A DNA stretch of 64,000 nucleotides from Paenibacillus koleovorans NBRC 103111 (GCF_004000845.1 NZ_BIMA01000009.1:1-64000); one strand, 5' to 3'; positions 53,606-63,200 are shown, numbered from the stretch's first letter. Notes: generated by a model from the letters alone, not told the origin. A program made the numbers and translations.

Positions 53606-54859
53606 TTATTGACTTTTTATTTCCTTTACATATTTGATTATAGAAACTTCCTTTGCTAGCTTCTCAATAAGGTACTCACGACCACGAATACCCATTTCTT
53701 TTTGAACTGTGCTTCCCGAATTGTCAATAAACCAACGAATATGCTTCTTAACTGCACTATAATCTCCCGGTTCGCAAACTAAACCGATGTTTGCTTCCTC
53801 AATGATCAGTCTTGCTTCAGAACCCACCTCTAGAACACCTAGTATCGGTTTACCTGCAGCCATGATTCCATAGAGTTTACTAGGCACTGATACACCACTA
53901 ATGCCCTTCGCATTTACGCACCAATGGACATCTCCTGCATTAAGACTATATACTAATTCTGATTTCTTTTGATAAGGAATAAAAGTTACGTTTTTAAGAT
54001 TATTATCGTCTCTGAATTGCACCAATTTATTTTGAATTGAACCCTCACCAACAAATACGAAGATAACATCTTCTCTCTCTTGAAATTTCTTGACGACATG
54101 CATCAAGTTCTCAAGATCATAATAAAGTCCAAGGTTGCCGGAATACATTATGATGAACTTATTTTCTAATCCGTATTTCGTTTTGAATGCCTGTACTTTT
54201 TCATTATCGGATGGTAGAGGATAAATCTCCTTTTCATCAATCCAGTTATTGATGAACACATGATTCGGTACTTTCTCCCCACTGAATCGGCTTATAAGAG
54301 TTTCAGCCATGTCACGACCAACAACAATTACCTTGTCAGAATGTTTGCAACTAAATTTATCGAACCACATCATTAATTTAAGAACAAATTTATTTTTACT
54401 GTAACCAACTGCCATTGTTTGTTCGGGATTGAAGTCCTGAATGTTGTATATGTACTTGGCCTGCTTCATCCATTTCCCCCATACGCCTAACAGTCCTCCG
54501 AGTATCGGCGGTTGAGATATGGAGTATACATAATCCATCTTTCCGACCATAAATGTAGCAATCATAGCCCCGAAGAAGTAGGCCAGGATATTCTTAATCC
54601 TACTAGTTTTATTCCCCTTAGAGAATTCCGGAACACGAATACGTACAATCTTCACACCATTGATTTCTTCCCTAAAATAAGCTTTTGACTTATACTCGGA
54701 TGAAACCTTCCCAGTATAAGAGGGAACAACACAAACAATTGTTATATCAAACACATGAAGCATTCCCTCTGCCAGTTCTTGTAGAATTTGACCTGTGGAA
54801 GCGACATCCGGAAAATAATAATGCGCATATATTAATAGTTTTTTTCTTTCAGTGTTCAT
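53606..54859 (-). CDS. Glycosyltransferase family 4 protein (WcaI/WbuB-like)
   Basis: The 417-residue GT-B enzyme starts KLLIYAHYYFPDVASTGQIL and continues ELAEGM, typical of WcaI-like fucosyltransferases and WbuB. It has IIMYSGNLGLYYDLENLMHV and the donor-site VPSKLYGIMAAGKPILGVLE. Fucose is a candidate donor because Gmd and Fcl lie directly upstream, but this is inference. It is the first glycosyltransferase after the nucleotide-sugar genes of system B. Confidence 0.87.
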   Translation of the reverse strand: MNTERKKLLIYAHYYFPDVASTGQILQELAEGMLHVFDITIVCVVPSYTGKVSSEYKSKAYFREEINGVKIVRIRVPEFSKGNKTSRIKNILAYFFGAMIATFMVGKMDYVYSISQPPILGGLLGVWGKWMKQAKYIYNIQDFNPEQTMAVGYSKNKFVLKLMMWFDKFSCKHSDKVIVVGRDMAETLISRFSGEKVPNHVFINNWIDEKEIYPLPSDNEKVQAFKTKYGLENKFIIMYSGNLGLYYDLENLMHVVKKFQEREDVIFVFVGEGSIQNKLVQFRDDNNLKNVTFIPYQKKSELVYSLNAGDVHWCVNAKGISGVSVPSKLYGIMAAGKPILGVLEVGSEARLIIEEANIGLVCEPGDYSAVKKHIRWFIDNSGSTVQKEMGIRGREYLIEKLAKEVSIIKYVKEIKSQ

Positions 54860-54932
54860 CTTTCCACCTGAAAATCATTTTTTTCTGAACAGTTGCTCAA
54901 GCTTCCGACTGAAAAGCTTTATTTTTCTTGGA

Positions 54933-55862
54933 TTACGCTTCGCAAGATGCAAAATGTCGATACGTACTTACCAGACCATCTTTTAGAGGGATACGCGCCT
55001 TCCATCCTAAGTTTAATAGCTTACTTGTATCTACTAGCTTCCTAGGTGTTCCATCAGGTTTAGATGAGTTGAAGTGAATATTTCCCTCATACCCTACAAT
55101 GCTAATTATTAATTCAGTTAATTCTCTTATTGTTATATCTTGCCCAGTACCTATATTCACGATCTCACTGCTATCGTAATTAAGCATCAGAAACTCACAA
55201 GCATCCGCCAAATCATCTGCATGCAGAAATTCTCGCCTTGGCGTCCCCGTTCCCCAGACTTCAACGCTAGGCTCGTCATTAACCTTAGCTTCATGGAATT
55301 TACGAATCAGTGCTGGAAGGACATGTGATGTCTCTAAATCAAAATTATCATTAGGCCCATACAAATTAGTCGGCATAACAGAAATAAATCGCGTCCCGTA
55401 TTGCCTATTGTACGACTGGCACATCTTGATTCCAGCGATCTTGGCGATGGCGTAGGGTTCATTAGTAGGCTCTAGCTCCCCGGTTAAGAGATACTCTTCC
55501 TTCATAGGCTGAGGCGCGAATTTGGGATAGATACAAGTGCTGCCCAAGAAAAGCAGCTTCTTAACTCCGGCTTGGTAAGCGCAATCGATCACATTGGTCT
55601 GAATCATCAAGTTATCACGGATAAAATCCGCAGGGTACTCGTTATTCGCTACAATCCCTCCCACCTTGGCAGCGGCAAGGAATACGTAGTCTGGCTTCTC
55701 CTCGATGAAGAAATTACGAACACTGTGGTAGTCCCTGAGATCCAACTCTTGGCTAGTCCGATAGACAAAGTTGTTATAACCCTTTGCCTCCAAATGTCTA
55801 ACGATTGCCGATCCTACAAGTCCCCGGTGACCCGCTACATAGATCTTGTCTGTCTTCTCCAT
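54933..55862 (-). CDS. fcl: GDP-L-fucose synthase
   Basis: The 309-residue SDR enzyme starts [20 protein letters not shown] and has the family's [34 protein letters not shown] and the catalytic YAIAK. It converts GDP-4-keto-6-deoxymannose to GDP-L-fucose by 3,5-epimerisation and reduction. Directly upstream Gmd makes the substrate, and ManC at 42 kb makes GDP-mannose, so the full GDP-fucose route is encoded in the window. Confidence 0.96.
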   Translation of the reverse strand: MEKTDKIYVAGHRGLVGSAIVRHLEAKGYNNFVYRTSQELDLRDYHSVRNFFIEEKPDYVFLAAAKVGGIVANNEYPADFIRDNLMIQTNVIDCAYQAGVKKLLFLGSTCIYPKFAPQPMKEEYLLTGELEPTNEPYAIAKIAGIKMCQSYNRQYGTRFISVMPTNLYGPNDNFDLETSHVLPALIRKFHEAKVNDEPSVEVWGTGTPRREFLHADDLADACEFLMLNYDSSEIVNIGTGQDITIRELTELIISIVGYEGNIHFNSSKPDGTPRKLVDTSKLLNLGWKARIPLKDGLVSTYRHFASCEA

Positions 55863-55866
55863 CTGC

Positions 55867-56943
55867 TTACACCTCGCAGCGAACTTTTGTTTTCGCGGAT
55901 TGCAGATCTTCTTTCGCTTCGATTAGATCCGCGTCCACCATCTGGTTTACCAGTTCATGGAACTTGATCTTCGGTTCCCAACCAAGTAACTGCTTAGCCT
56001 TAGATGCATCACCTAGAAGAAGATCCACTTCTGTAGGTCTAAAATATTCAGGATCTACCGATACCAAGACTTGTCCTGTACGCTCATCTATACCTACTTC
56101 ATGAACCCCAGTTCCCTTCCACATCACCTTGATGCCAACCCTATCAAACGCCAATTCTACAAATTCACGGACTGTATGGGTTTCCCCTGTAGCAACCACG
56201 AAGTCTTCGGGTTTCTCCTGCTGTAGCATGAGCCACATCGCTTCCACATAGTCTTGTGCGAAACCCCAGTCTCTCTTGGCATCCAAGTTACCTAGATATA
56301 ATCGCTCCTGAACCCCCAAGAATATTCGTGTCACGGCTCTAGTGATTTTCCGAGTAACAAATGTCTCGCCCCTCAACGGAGATTCATGATTAAACAAGAT
56401 TCCGTTACACGCGAACATCCCGTAAGCTTCTCTATAGTTTACTGTTATCCAATAGGCGTATAGCTTGGCTGCCGCATATGGACTTCTAGGATAAAAAGGA
56501 GTTGTTTCCCGTTGAGGTGTCTCTTGTACAAGTCCATATAATTCACTGGTAGAAGCCTGATAAAATTTTGTCTTTTTCTCCAACCCCAAAATTCGAATCG
56601 CTTCAAGTATTCGGAGCGCTCCAATCCCATCCGCATTGGCTGTGTACTCGGGGGTCTCAAAAGATACTGCTACATGGCTCTGTGCTGCTAAGTTATATAT
56701 TTCATCAGGCTGAACTTCTTGAATTATGCGAATCAGATTGGTAGAATCCGTTAAATCCCCATAATGAAGAACGAATCGAACGTCCCTCTCATGCAAGTCC
56801 TGATAGAGATGATCAATTCGTCCTGTATTGAAGGAAGAGGAACGTCGTTTAATTCCATGTACAACATACCCTTTATTTAAAAGAAACTCTGCCAAATAAG
56901 CGCCGTCTTGACCTGTTATCCCAGTTATCAATGCCTTCTTCAT
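55867..56943 (-). CDS. gmd: GDP-mannose 4,6-dehydratase
   Basis: The 358-residue enzyme starts [20 protein letters not shown], where TGxTGQDG is the Gmd NADP site. It has [26 protein letters not shown], and the catalytic YAAAK. It makes GDP-4-keto-6-deoxymannose for Fcl. The ATG at 56943 follows AAGGAG; a longer reading to 56997 would overlap the sugar transferase gene. Four bases separate its stop from the fcl start. Confidence 0.96.
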   Translation of the reverse strand: MKKALITGITGQDGAYLAEFLLNKGYVVHGIKRRSSSFNTGRIDHLYQDLHERDVRFVLHYGDLTDSTNLIRIIQEVQPDEIYNLAAQSHVAVSFETPEYTANADGIGALRILEAIRILGLEKKTKFYQASTSELYGLVQETPQRETTPFYPRSPYAAAKLYAYWITVNYREAYGMFACNGILFNHESPLRGETFVTRKITRAVTRIFLGVQERLYLGNLDAKRDWGFAQDYVEAMWLMLQQEKPEDFVVATGETHTVREFVELAFDRVGIKVMWKGTGVHEVGIDERTGQVLVSVDPEYFRPTEVDLLLGDASKAKQLLGWEPKIKFHELVNQMVDADLIEAKEDLQSAKTKVRCEV

Positions 56944-56975
56944 GAAGTGTACTATCTCCTTAGAATGTATTGAAC

Positions 56976-57704
56976 CTAATGACCGTTCCGAGACCAAACC
57001 ATCACACCAACAGTCTTGAGAATTAGCTTAATGTCCAACATCAAGCTCCGTTCTGATATGTATTTCAGATCAAGTGACACCATTTCCTTAAAGCTCATAT
57101 GGTTCCGACCACTGACTTGCCAAGGTCCTGTACATCCAGGCGTAACAATTAGACGCTGTTTATCATAAGCAGTATACATCTCAACCTCCTGGGGGAGTGG
57201 CGGTCTGGGGCCCACCATGCTCATATCGCCTTTTAATACATTCAGAAATTGAGGAAGCTCATCAATACTTGTCCTACGAATGAAGCTTCCTACCCTCGTA
57301 ACTCTAGGATCAGCCTTCATCTTAAAGACTGCTCCGGAACGTTCATTTAGGTGCTGCAGAGTAGGCAGTAACTCCTCTGCATTGGTTATCATGGAACGGA
57401 ATTTATACATCTCGAATACCTTCCCGTTCTTCCCGACTCTAGTTTGTTTGTAAAATACTCTCCCCTTGGGATCTTCCAACTTAATGAATAAAGCGATTAA
57501 AACGAAAATCGGAAACAAAAACACGATCCCCATAACGGCACCAACAATATCCATGAATCGCTTCATTATCTCGTATCGAGTTCGGCGGACTTGACTGTTT
57601 TTCCGGCTGTGTAATGGTTTGTTATAGTCACCGGCCTCGAGCTTGATGTCTAGCTCTGGCAAACTCACGGTCGAATTAGCCCCCTCTTGAAATCTAATAA
57701 GCAT
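56976..57704 (-). CDS. Initiating sugar-1-phosphate transferase (WbaP/CpsE-like domain)
   Basis: The 242-residue protein has an N-terminal soluble stretch (about 45 residues), one membrane segment ([20 protein letters not shown]), and the phosphoglycosyl transferase motifs [31 protein letters not shown], and [14 protein letters not shown]. It is the short type of polyisoprenyl-phosphate hexose-1-phosphate transferase that starts system B repeat units. The ATG at 57704 lacks a ribosome-binding site; a GTG at 57668 behind AGAGGGGG may be the real start. It differs from the PglC-size enzyme at 11 kb. Confidence 0.92.
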   Translation of the reverse strand: MLIRFQEGANSTVSLPELDIKLEAGDYNKPLHSRKNSQVRRTRYEIMKRFMDIVGAVMGIVFLFPIFVLIALFIKLEDPKGRVFYKQTRVGKNGKVFEMYKFRSMITNAEELLPTLQHLNERSGAVFKMKADPRVTRVGSFIRRTSIDELPQFLNVLKGDMSMVGPRPPLPQEVEMYTAYDKQRLIVTPGCTGPWQVSGRNHMSFKEMVSLDLKYISERSLMLDIKLILKTVGVMVWSRNGH

Positions 57705-57737
57705 TTTTTACTATGACTTTTGTAGTTATTTATCCAC

Positions 57738-57746
57738 ATTGTATCA
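57738..57746 (-). promoter_or_regulatory. Possible extended -10 promoter before the initiating transferase
   Basis: On the minus strand TGATACAAT fits an extended -10 element (TGnTATAAT with one change). No good -35 is seen. It lies in the 79-base gap after the kinase gene and could give the downstream genes extra transcription. Confidence 0.35.
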
Positions 57747-57783
57747 TTAATTTGCATCATTTTGGCGAAGAATAGTGAGAAGA

Positions 57784-58482
57784 CTACTCTCCTTTGGCTC
57801 CATAGTAATAATAGTAGTACGACTCTCCTTGCTTGCGGTCCAAGTTGTTGAGCACCACCCCTAGTATTCTAGCATTCACACGCTCTAGATTGGCCTTCAC
57901 TTTGATAGCCATTTCCCGTTTGACTTCACCTGAATTGATTACCAGAATAACGCCGTCGCATCGGGATGCAATGACTTGGGCATCTGTCACTACTAGTGCT
58001 GGCGGAGTATCTATAATAATCATATCGTATTCGTTCTTGAGCTCATCCAGCAACCTCGACATTCTGGTTGAAGCCAGCATTTCCGATGGATTCGGAGGGA
58101 TCGGGCCTGATGGAAGCAAATATAGATTCTCTATGTCCGTGTCTACAACCACTTCTCTACCAGTTCCGTGACTGGCTAAGATGTTCGTCAATCCCCAACG
58201 ATTGGAACGCAGAAATGTATGATGCATGGTCGGTTTTCTCAAATCTGCGTCAATGATTAAAACTTTCTTATCTGCCTGTGCATAGGTAACCGCCAGATTG
58301 GTTGCTGTGGTCGATTTGCCTTCACCTGGGCCTGCCGATGTAAGCATGACAACCTGAATGTCACTATCAATCGAGGAAAAGTCGACATTGGTCCGTAGAG
58401 TACGATACGCCTCCGAGATGGGAGACTTCGGATTAATCTCGGTGATGATCGGTCTTTTATTGGTTGAGCGTTGCATTGACAT
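57784..58482 (-). CDS. CpsD/YwqD-type bacterial tyrosine kinase
   Basis: The 232-residue cytoplasmic BY-kinase has Walker A SAGPGEGKSTTATNLAV, Walker A' VLIIDADLRKPTMH, Walker B MIIIDTPPALVVTDA and a C-terminal tyrosine cluster of six (SYYYYYYG) that is the autophosphorylation site. It forms a Gram-positive pair with the Wzz/YwqC-like protein encoded upstream, which activates it. It steers polymerisation and export and can phosphorylate sugar enzymes such as Ugd. The ATG follows GGGGAGG, and it overlaps the wzz gene by 26 bases. The PHP phosphatase at 62 kb counteracts it. Confidence 0.93.
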   Translation of the reverse strand: MSMQRSTNKRPIITEINPKSPISEAYRTLRTNVDFSSIDSDIQVVMLTSAGPGEGKSTTATNLAVTYAQADKKVLIIDADLRKPTMHHTFLRSNRWGLTNILASHGTGREVVVDTDIENLYLLPSGPIPPNPSEMLASTRMSRLLDELKNEYDMIIIDTPPALVVTDAQVIASRCDGVILVINSGEVKREMAIKVKANLERVNARILGVVLNNLDRKQGESYYYYYYGAKGE

Positions 58483-59224
58483 GCTTGGCCTCCCCTGCCT
58501 TCCTACCTCGAGTTAGCTTGGAATCTTGCGAGGAGTGGATGTCTTCCGGTTTCATTTTCACTACCATGGTCAGAACCGGCAACTCCAAGTACTTCAACAC
58601 ATCTGCTTCGGTCTTGATAGTATCATCCAAATACTCCAGCAAGAAAATAACACCTATGCCCGCCATTAAGGCTACAACTAAACTGATTGCCAGATTCATA
58701 AATGGGTCAGGTTTTACTGGTGCAGGCTCATTAAGGATTTTAGCTTCACTCAAGAGAGATACATTATCGACGTTCATCACGTTCGGAATCTCTCTCTGAA
58801 ATACTTTAGAGACAGCATTAACGATTTCTACTGCCTTTGAATGGCTAGGGTCTTGAACGATTAGTGTCATTACTTGCGTGTTGTTGACGGAATTCACCCT
58901 GACTTTACCGATGAGTTGTTCCGCCGTTAGGGAGAACTGCGGGTACTCTTTGGCAACGATCTCCATGATATAGGGAGACTTAATCACTTCTTTATATGTA
59001 TCAATGATTCGAATATTCAAATTGACATCGTTCAGAGTTAGTTGCTCAATGCCTACACGCTCGGACGATTTGTTGACGATCAGCTTGGTTGACGCCTCAT
59101 AGATTGGAGTCATGAAGAAAAAGCTAACCACTCCTGTAGTCGTACAGGCTACTACCACTATGGCAATAAGCAACCAAAGCCTTTTCATAATTATCTTGAA
59201 GTAATCTTTCAGGTCGAGTTCCAT
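58457..59224 (-). CDS. Wzz/CapA-type tyrosine kinase activator and chain-length protein
   Basis: The 255-residue protein has two membrane segments (LWLLIAIVVVACTTTGVVSF near the start and ISLVVALMAGIGVIFLLEYL near residue 190) around an extracellular domain. The proline-rich motif near the second segment, PAPVKPDPFMN, is standard. A cytoplasmic tail follows that activates the BY-kinase. The ATG has a GGAGG ribosome-binding site at 6 bases. It begins the polymer-assembly part of system B and is preceded by a strong terminator (59249-59288). Confidence 0.9.
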   Translation of the reverse strand: MELDLKDYFKIIMKRLWLLIAIVVVACTTTGVVSFFFMTPIYEASTKLIVNKSSERVGIEQLTLNDVNLNIRIIDTYKEVIKSPYIMEIVAKEYPQFSLTAEQLIGKVRVNSVNNTQVMTLIVQDPSHSKAVEIVNAVSKVFQREIPNVMNVDNVSLLSEAKILNEPAPVKPDPFMNLAISLVVALMAGIGVIFLLEYLDDTIKTEADVLKYLELPVLTMVVKMKPEDIHSSQDSKLTRGRKAGEAKHVNATLNQ

Positions 59225-59248
59225 TCCAAACCTCCGCTAACCTCTAGT

Positions 59249-59288
59249 AAAAAACGAATCCTCCTCCCATCAACTGAGAGGAGGATTC
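59249..59288 (-). terminator. Strong terminator/possible attenuator between the SLH gene and wzz
   Basis: On the minus strand GAATCCTCCTC pairs perfectly with GAGGAGGATTC (11 bp) around an 11-base loop, followed after a G by six T. It lies just after the SLH gene stop codon (59298) and ends 24 bases before the wzz start codon. There is no room for a promoter in between. Confidence 0.9.
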
Positions 59289-59297
59289 CCTACGATC

Positions 59298-61859
59298 TTA
59301 CTTATTGATCAACCGATATAACACCACTGCCGCTTGGGCTCTTGTTGAAATTCCATTCGGATTGAAGACGCCGTCGTCTTCTCCGATAATAATACCTTTG
59401 CTTGCCGCGAGGGCCACTCCTGATTTCAAAGTCGCATGAATGTCGCCAGCATCTTGGAAACCCTTAAGCGCTGCTGCTGAATCAGCATCCTTATACTGTT
59501 TGGCATACTGAAGCGCACGTGCTGCCATCGTAGCCATCTCAGCACGAGTTACAGGCTCATTCGGCGCAAACTCCTTGTCTGTACGTCCATTAACAAGTCC
59601 GATCTTAACTGCTGATGCAACGTATAGACTAAACCAATCGCTACCGTTCACATCATCGAAGCTTTCCTTGGCCGATGCGTCTTCCACACCGAGTGCCTTC
59701 ACGAGCATTTTCGCGAACTCGGCGCGTGTTACTTGGGCGCCCGGCACAAACTGACCATTCTCCCGACCTTCTATAATTCCCTTCGCCGCGACAACCTCCA
59801 CTTGACGTCCCGCCCAGTCTTTGACGGAGGCCATGTCGCTAAATGCGACGTTGTTCTGAACGACAATATACTTGCCCAAAGTGTTCGTAAATCCGCTGAC
59901 TACACCAGCTTTCGCATCATACTTACCAACATAGTAGACTAGCTTGCCATCGGCAATCTTGGCCAATGTCAGCAACTCGGTGTCAAACTGTTTTGGATTT
60001 GTAACCGGAATTTTCAATTCAAACGGTTTGGCTACCGAGGTCGTAGCGGCTGTAGTTACAGCCGGAGCCTTAGTTCCCGCTGCTAATGACGCTCCCGCGC
60101 CATTTTCTCCCGTTAAAGTAAACTGGACCGTATCGGAAGCAAAAGTCGGTACTGTAAGCAGCGTGGTTCCTCCTGGTCCTCCGACTGCGAAATCCGAAAG
60201 CGAGGGAGGTGGAGAGAGCGAAATCGTAACATTGCCGCCCGCTTCGACCTCATCCAAATCCACTACAAAGGTAACTCCATTCACTTCAATAGCTATCTTG
60301 TCAACTCCGGCCGCCTTAGCCTTCTCAACAGTCGCTTGAGAGAGAGCAAGCTCAGTCGTACCAGCAGGTACATTCCCCAGGCTGAGCGTCGCTGTCACTG
60401 CAGCTTGACGCCTGCTTCCCTCTAGAGCACCTCCGGCCTTCTCATTAATCTTCTTGATGTTGTTCGCAATGTTATCAAACTGCTTGCTTAACGTAGCCTC
60501 GTCCAGATTCAATTTAGCCTTGCCGTCCTTGACTTCTACAGAGTCGGATACATTAAGCGTTGCCGCCTTCCCGTAAGCCTCTTCAAGTGCAGTTACTATG
60601 TTATCCGCGCTATCATCATCAAGATCTCCACCGACAGGAAGACCACTTAGAATCTTATTCAATTGCCCCTCTACTTCACCCAACAGATCATTGAAATCCC
60701 CTTCACTAATTGCCCCTGGTGCCGGTCCTGGGTCAGCAGGCGGATTCGTATTCGGATTCGTCGGTGGATTCTCAATTCCATTACCTGGCTCCTCCCCACC
60801 AGTCGAGCTAGGAGCAGTTAGTGTAATTTGCCCGGTAAACAAAAGCTTCCCGAAAAATACCTCACTTGCTGTTACCGTCGTAGTCACTGAAGTGCCGGCA
60901 GAGACAGCGGACGATAAGATAAACTTTCCACTCGTGCTATTGTATGTAATCTGGCCGTTGCTGCTGGTCCAAGTCAATAGCGAATTAGGCACAGCAATAT
61001 CGAGAACAGTCAACCTTGGAGCCAACTCCGAAGTCGCACTAGTAGTAGTGATCTCAGCCTGGGAACGGATATAGCCGATCGCTAATACTTTGCGCACCTC
61101 GCCACCAAGATCGAATCTAGTTTGGAAGCGGTTCTTGACCGCAATCAGGTTCGCAGGGGTTATCCCGATGTTACTTAACACAGAACTAAATTTATATCCG
61201 GCAGTATCATTCAATACCGCTGTAATGGCTTGATTAATCTTGTCCTCCAACGCCTGAACATTCAGACCGCCTTGATTGTCCGCAAGTGCAATCAGCTCGG
61301 TTGGGGACATCGCCGAGAGGCCTTGTTTAAGCCCTTCAATAATAGCATTGATGAAAGAAGAAACATCCGTGAAGCCCAGCCCATTAGCTCCATCTAAACC
61401 GGAAAGTCCGCCAAGCTTAGCCAGATCTCCTGCAATTCCGCGCAAGGTTGGATTCTGGGTAATGTCTAGTAGATATTGGCCATCTACGTCATAAGGGAAG
61501 GCAAAATGCATGGCCAAAAGCAATAGATTTTGAGCGTTCAAATTTGGATACGAAGACGGACTCGCTTGATAGGTTGTATTATTCTGAACAGCACTCCAAA
61601 TCTCTGTTACAAGAGCTTGTTCCGTCGATTGGGTATAGTCGATAGCCATTACTGAATCTCTTACCGCACGCAGGATGGATAGCTCATCCGATGTCAATTG
61701 ACCATGAATGTCATTCAGTGGATTTAGAAGATCAGAGGGCAAACTCGCCGCATAGGAAGTTGCTGATTTGCCCCAATCACTCGGAATACCAGCGACACCA
61801 CCGAAGGCTACTGCGGTCGCTATTGAAATTGTACTGATAGACCTCAACATTTTCTTCAT
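59298..61859 (-). CDS. SLH-domain surface protein
   Basis: The protein (853 residues from the ATG at 61859) has a signal peptide (MKKMLRSISTISIATAVAFG and a few more residues) and an unrecognised N-terminal helical part (about 40-290). A beta-rich part and a Pro/Asn-rich linker (GNGIENPPTNPNTNPPADPG) follow, then another beta-rich part (about 400-660). Three SLH domains lie in the last 175 residues, with TRAE-type motifs VTRAEFAKML, VTRAEMATMA and STRAQAAVVL. SLH domains bind pyruvylated secondary wall polymers. The ATG follows AGAGGTG; a longer start at 61892 is less likely. The gene has its own promoter and is followed by a strong terminator. It may be a matrix or surface-layer protein. Confidence 0.9.
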   Translation of the reverse strand: MKKMLRSISTISIATAVAFGGVAGIPSDWGKSATSYAASLPSDLLNPLNDIHGQLTSDELSILRAVRDSVMAIDYTQSTEQALVTEIWSAVQNNTTYQASPSSYPNLNAQNLLLLAMHFAFPYDVDGQYLLDITQNPTLRGIAGDLAKLGGLSGLDGANGLGFTDVSSFINAIIEGLKQGLSAMSPTELIALADNQGGLNVQALEDKINQAITAVLNDTAGYKFSSVLSNIGITPANLIAVKNRFQTRFDLGGEVRKVLAIGYIRSQAEITTTSATSELAPRLTVLDIAVPNSLLTWTSSNGQITYNSTSGKFILSSAVSAGTSVTTTVTASEVFFGKLLFTGQITLTAPSSTGGEEPGNGIENPPTNPNTNPPADPGPAPGAISEGDFNDLLGEVEGQLNKILSGLPVGGDLDDDSADNIVTALEEAYGKAATLNVSDSVEVKDGKAKLNLDEATLSKQFDNIANNIKKINEKAGGALEGSRRQAAVTATLSLGNVPAGTTELALSQATVEKAKAAGVDKIAIEVNGVTFVVDLDEVEAGGNVTISLSPPPSLSDFAVGGPGGTTLLTVPTFASDTVQFTLTGENGAGASLAAGTKAPAVTTAATTSVAKPFELKIPVTNPKQFDTELLTLAKIADGKLVYYVGKYDAKAGVVSGFTNTLGKYIVVQNNVAFSDMASVKDWAGRQVEVVAAKGIIEGRENGQFVPGAQVTRAEFAKMLVKALGVEDASAKESFDDVNGSDWFSLYVASAVKIGLVNGRTDKEFAPNEPVTRAEMATMAARALQYAKQYKDADSAAALKGFQDAGDIHATLKSGVALAASKGIIIGEDDGVFNPNGISTRAQAAVVLYRLINK

Positions 61860-61937
61860 CTCAAGCACCTCTTTATACAGTTTTCTATACATTTAATTAA
61901 AACAAATTTCCCATTTTTTCGCAGATGACTCCAATCG

Positions 61938-61966
61938 ATTCTAGCATCATTCTACCACTATTTCAA
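61938..61966 (-). promoter_or_regulatory. Sigma-A-like promoter of the SLH gene and operon B
   Basis: On the minus strand TTGAAA and TAGAAT (5 and 5 of 6) are separated by 17 bases. The -10 is about 78 bases before the SLH gene ATG. It lies in the 135-base gap after the phosphatase gene. Confidence 0.65.
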
Positions 61967-61994
61967 TCTGTAAATCGAACTTTCACCCTATTTT

Positions 61995-62774
61995 CTATCT
62001 AAATTTTGTAAAAAAACCTGATAGGAACCATTTTTTCGCTTCTTTTTGAGGTTCCAATAAGTCTATCGACTCGCTTGCCAAAACTTTTGTCGAATTTTCT
62101 TTGTAATACAATACTCTCTCTTGACCTACATGCTGCTCCACTATTCTATATGCCTTACTTAATTCAATCCCCCTCGTTTCCAAATGATGCACATCAGAGG
62201 AGAGGAATTGAACCAAATTCCTCTTGCACAGTTGGATGGAAAGCTGTTGGATCTTGGGGCCAAACAATCCATTCAGAGAATGGCTGGTCAATTGTGCTAG
62301 CACTCCCTTCGAAACCAAACTGTGTAACAAATCCGGGTCTGAAGCCAGCTCTGCATTTCGTTCTGGGTGGGCAATAATTGGCTGGACTCCGGAAAGCATG
62401 AGCTCAAAAAGGTAATCTTCCGTATATTCCGGAACATGGCCGGAGGGCAATTCAATCAGCAAATACTTCGAATTGCTAAGGGAAAGCAGTTGCCCTTGAT
62501 CCCAGTCTTCCAGAAGTTGACGAGTAAGCCGGATCTCTTGACCGGTCAGAACCTGCAAAGGTATCTGAGCTCGGACCAATTCCTCATTAAGTCGATCAAC
62601 GCTGGACCTTATCTTGTCGGCGGGGTTCATATATTTGCCGTTGGCATGATGGGGTGTTGCGATGACCGTATGAATCCCTTCATCGACAGCTGCTCGCGCA
62701 ATCCTCAGCGATTCGTCAATATCAGTAGCTCCATCGTCCATTCCGGGGAGAATATGGGTATGTATGTCGATCAT
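61995..62774 (-). CDS. CpsB/YwqE-type protein tyrosine phosphatase (PHP family)
   Basis: The protein (259 residues) starts MIDIHTHILPGMDDGATDID and has the PHP metal sites DIHTH, TPHHANG, ELPSGHVPEYTEDYL, IAHPERN and FLSSDVHHLETRG. It dephosphorylates the BY-kinase and its targets in Gram-positive polysaccharide loci, using metal-based chemistry. The ATG at 62774 follows GAGGT and fits the family N-terminus; an ATG at 62792 lies next to the -10 box and is unlikely. Its C-terminus ends WFLSGFFTKFR. Confidence 0.93.
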   Translation of the reverse strand: MIDIHTHILPGMDDGATDIDESLRIARAAVDEGIHTVIATPHHANGKYMNPADKIRSSVDRLNEELVRAQIPLQVLTGQEIRLTRQLLEDWDQGQLLSLSNSKYLLIELPSGHVPEYTEDYLFELMLSGVQPIIAHPERNAELASDPDLLHSLVSKGVLAQLTSHSLNGLFGPKIQQLSIQLCKRNLVQFLSSDVHHLETRGIELSKAYRIVEQHVGQERVLYYKENSTKVLASESIDLLEPQKEAKKWFLSGFFTKFR

Positions 62775-62797
62775 ATGCTGTATGTACCTCATTCTTC

Positions 62798-62803
62798 ATT
62801 ATA
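62798..62803 (-). promoter_or_regulatory. TATAAT -10 box of the phosphatase gene
   Basis: A perfect TATAAT on the minus strand lies 23 bases before the ATG at 62774. The -35 region is poor (CAGAAA at 17 bases). A start 7 bases downstream of the box would leave a short leader. Confidence 0.4.
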
Positions 62804-62937
62804 TAGGACTTGCGCAATTATTTCTGTGCCATAATTCACAAAGCATTGTAAATTTGTGACTCAAGCCGTTAGTCCATAATCACTCTTACACAAATATATC
62901 GGTATTTGATTGCAATAGTATGACAGAAAAACACAAA

Positions 62938-62965
62938 AAAAGCCCCCGTAACTACGAGGAGCCAG
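62938..62965 (-). terminator. Terminator of the riboswitch-controlled gene
   Basis: On the minus strand GCTCCTCGTA and TACGGGGGC pair with one bulge, followed by a run of seven T. It begins 12 bases after the stop codon of the small membrane protein and makes this a single-gene unit. Confidence 0.8.
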
Positions 62966-62975
62966 TCATTTCAAA

Positions 62976-63200
62976 TTATTTCATGTTGATCACAATTGGC
63001 CGAGACCAACTTTGATTTTCCGATGCACTCATTAGTAGGTTTGTATGCTCATCCGAAGGGGAATCCTCGAGTTCGATGTCGCGACCCCGTTCGAAGATCT
63101 CCTTTGCTCGCTGATCCGAGCGTTTGGATGCAGCAATTATGCAGTAAAAGAAAAGTCCGCCCAGTACCCAACAAAACAATGCAACCCCTATCCCAACCAT
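62976..63200 (-). CDS. Small membrane protein under a c-di-GMP riboswitch, function unknown
   Basis: The 74-residue protein has one N-terminal membrane segment (VGIGVALFCWVLGGLFFYCIIA) and a charged tail (SKRSDQRAKEIFERGRDIEL) that should be cytoplasmic or extracellular depending on orientation. It ends SWSRPIVINMK. I know no family for it. The ATG at 63200 follows GGAGGGG. A longer frame to 63323 would be read from the riboswitch sequence and is an artefact. It is monocistronic, between an intrinsic terminator and the riboswitch, and lies at the right edge of the polysaccharide locus. Confidence 0.75.
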   Translation of the reverse strand: MVGIGVALFCWVLGGLFFYCIIAASKRSDQRAKEIFERGRDIELEDSPSDEHTNLLMSASENQSWSRPIVINMK

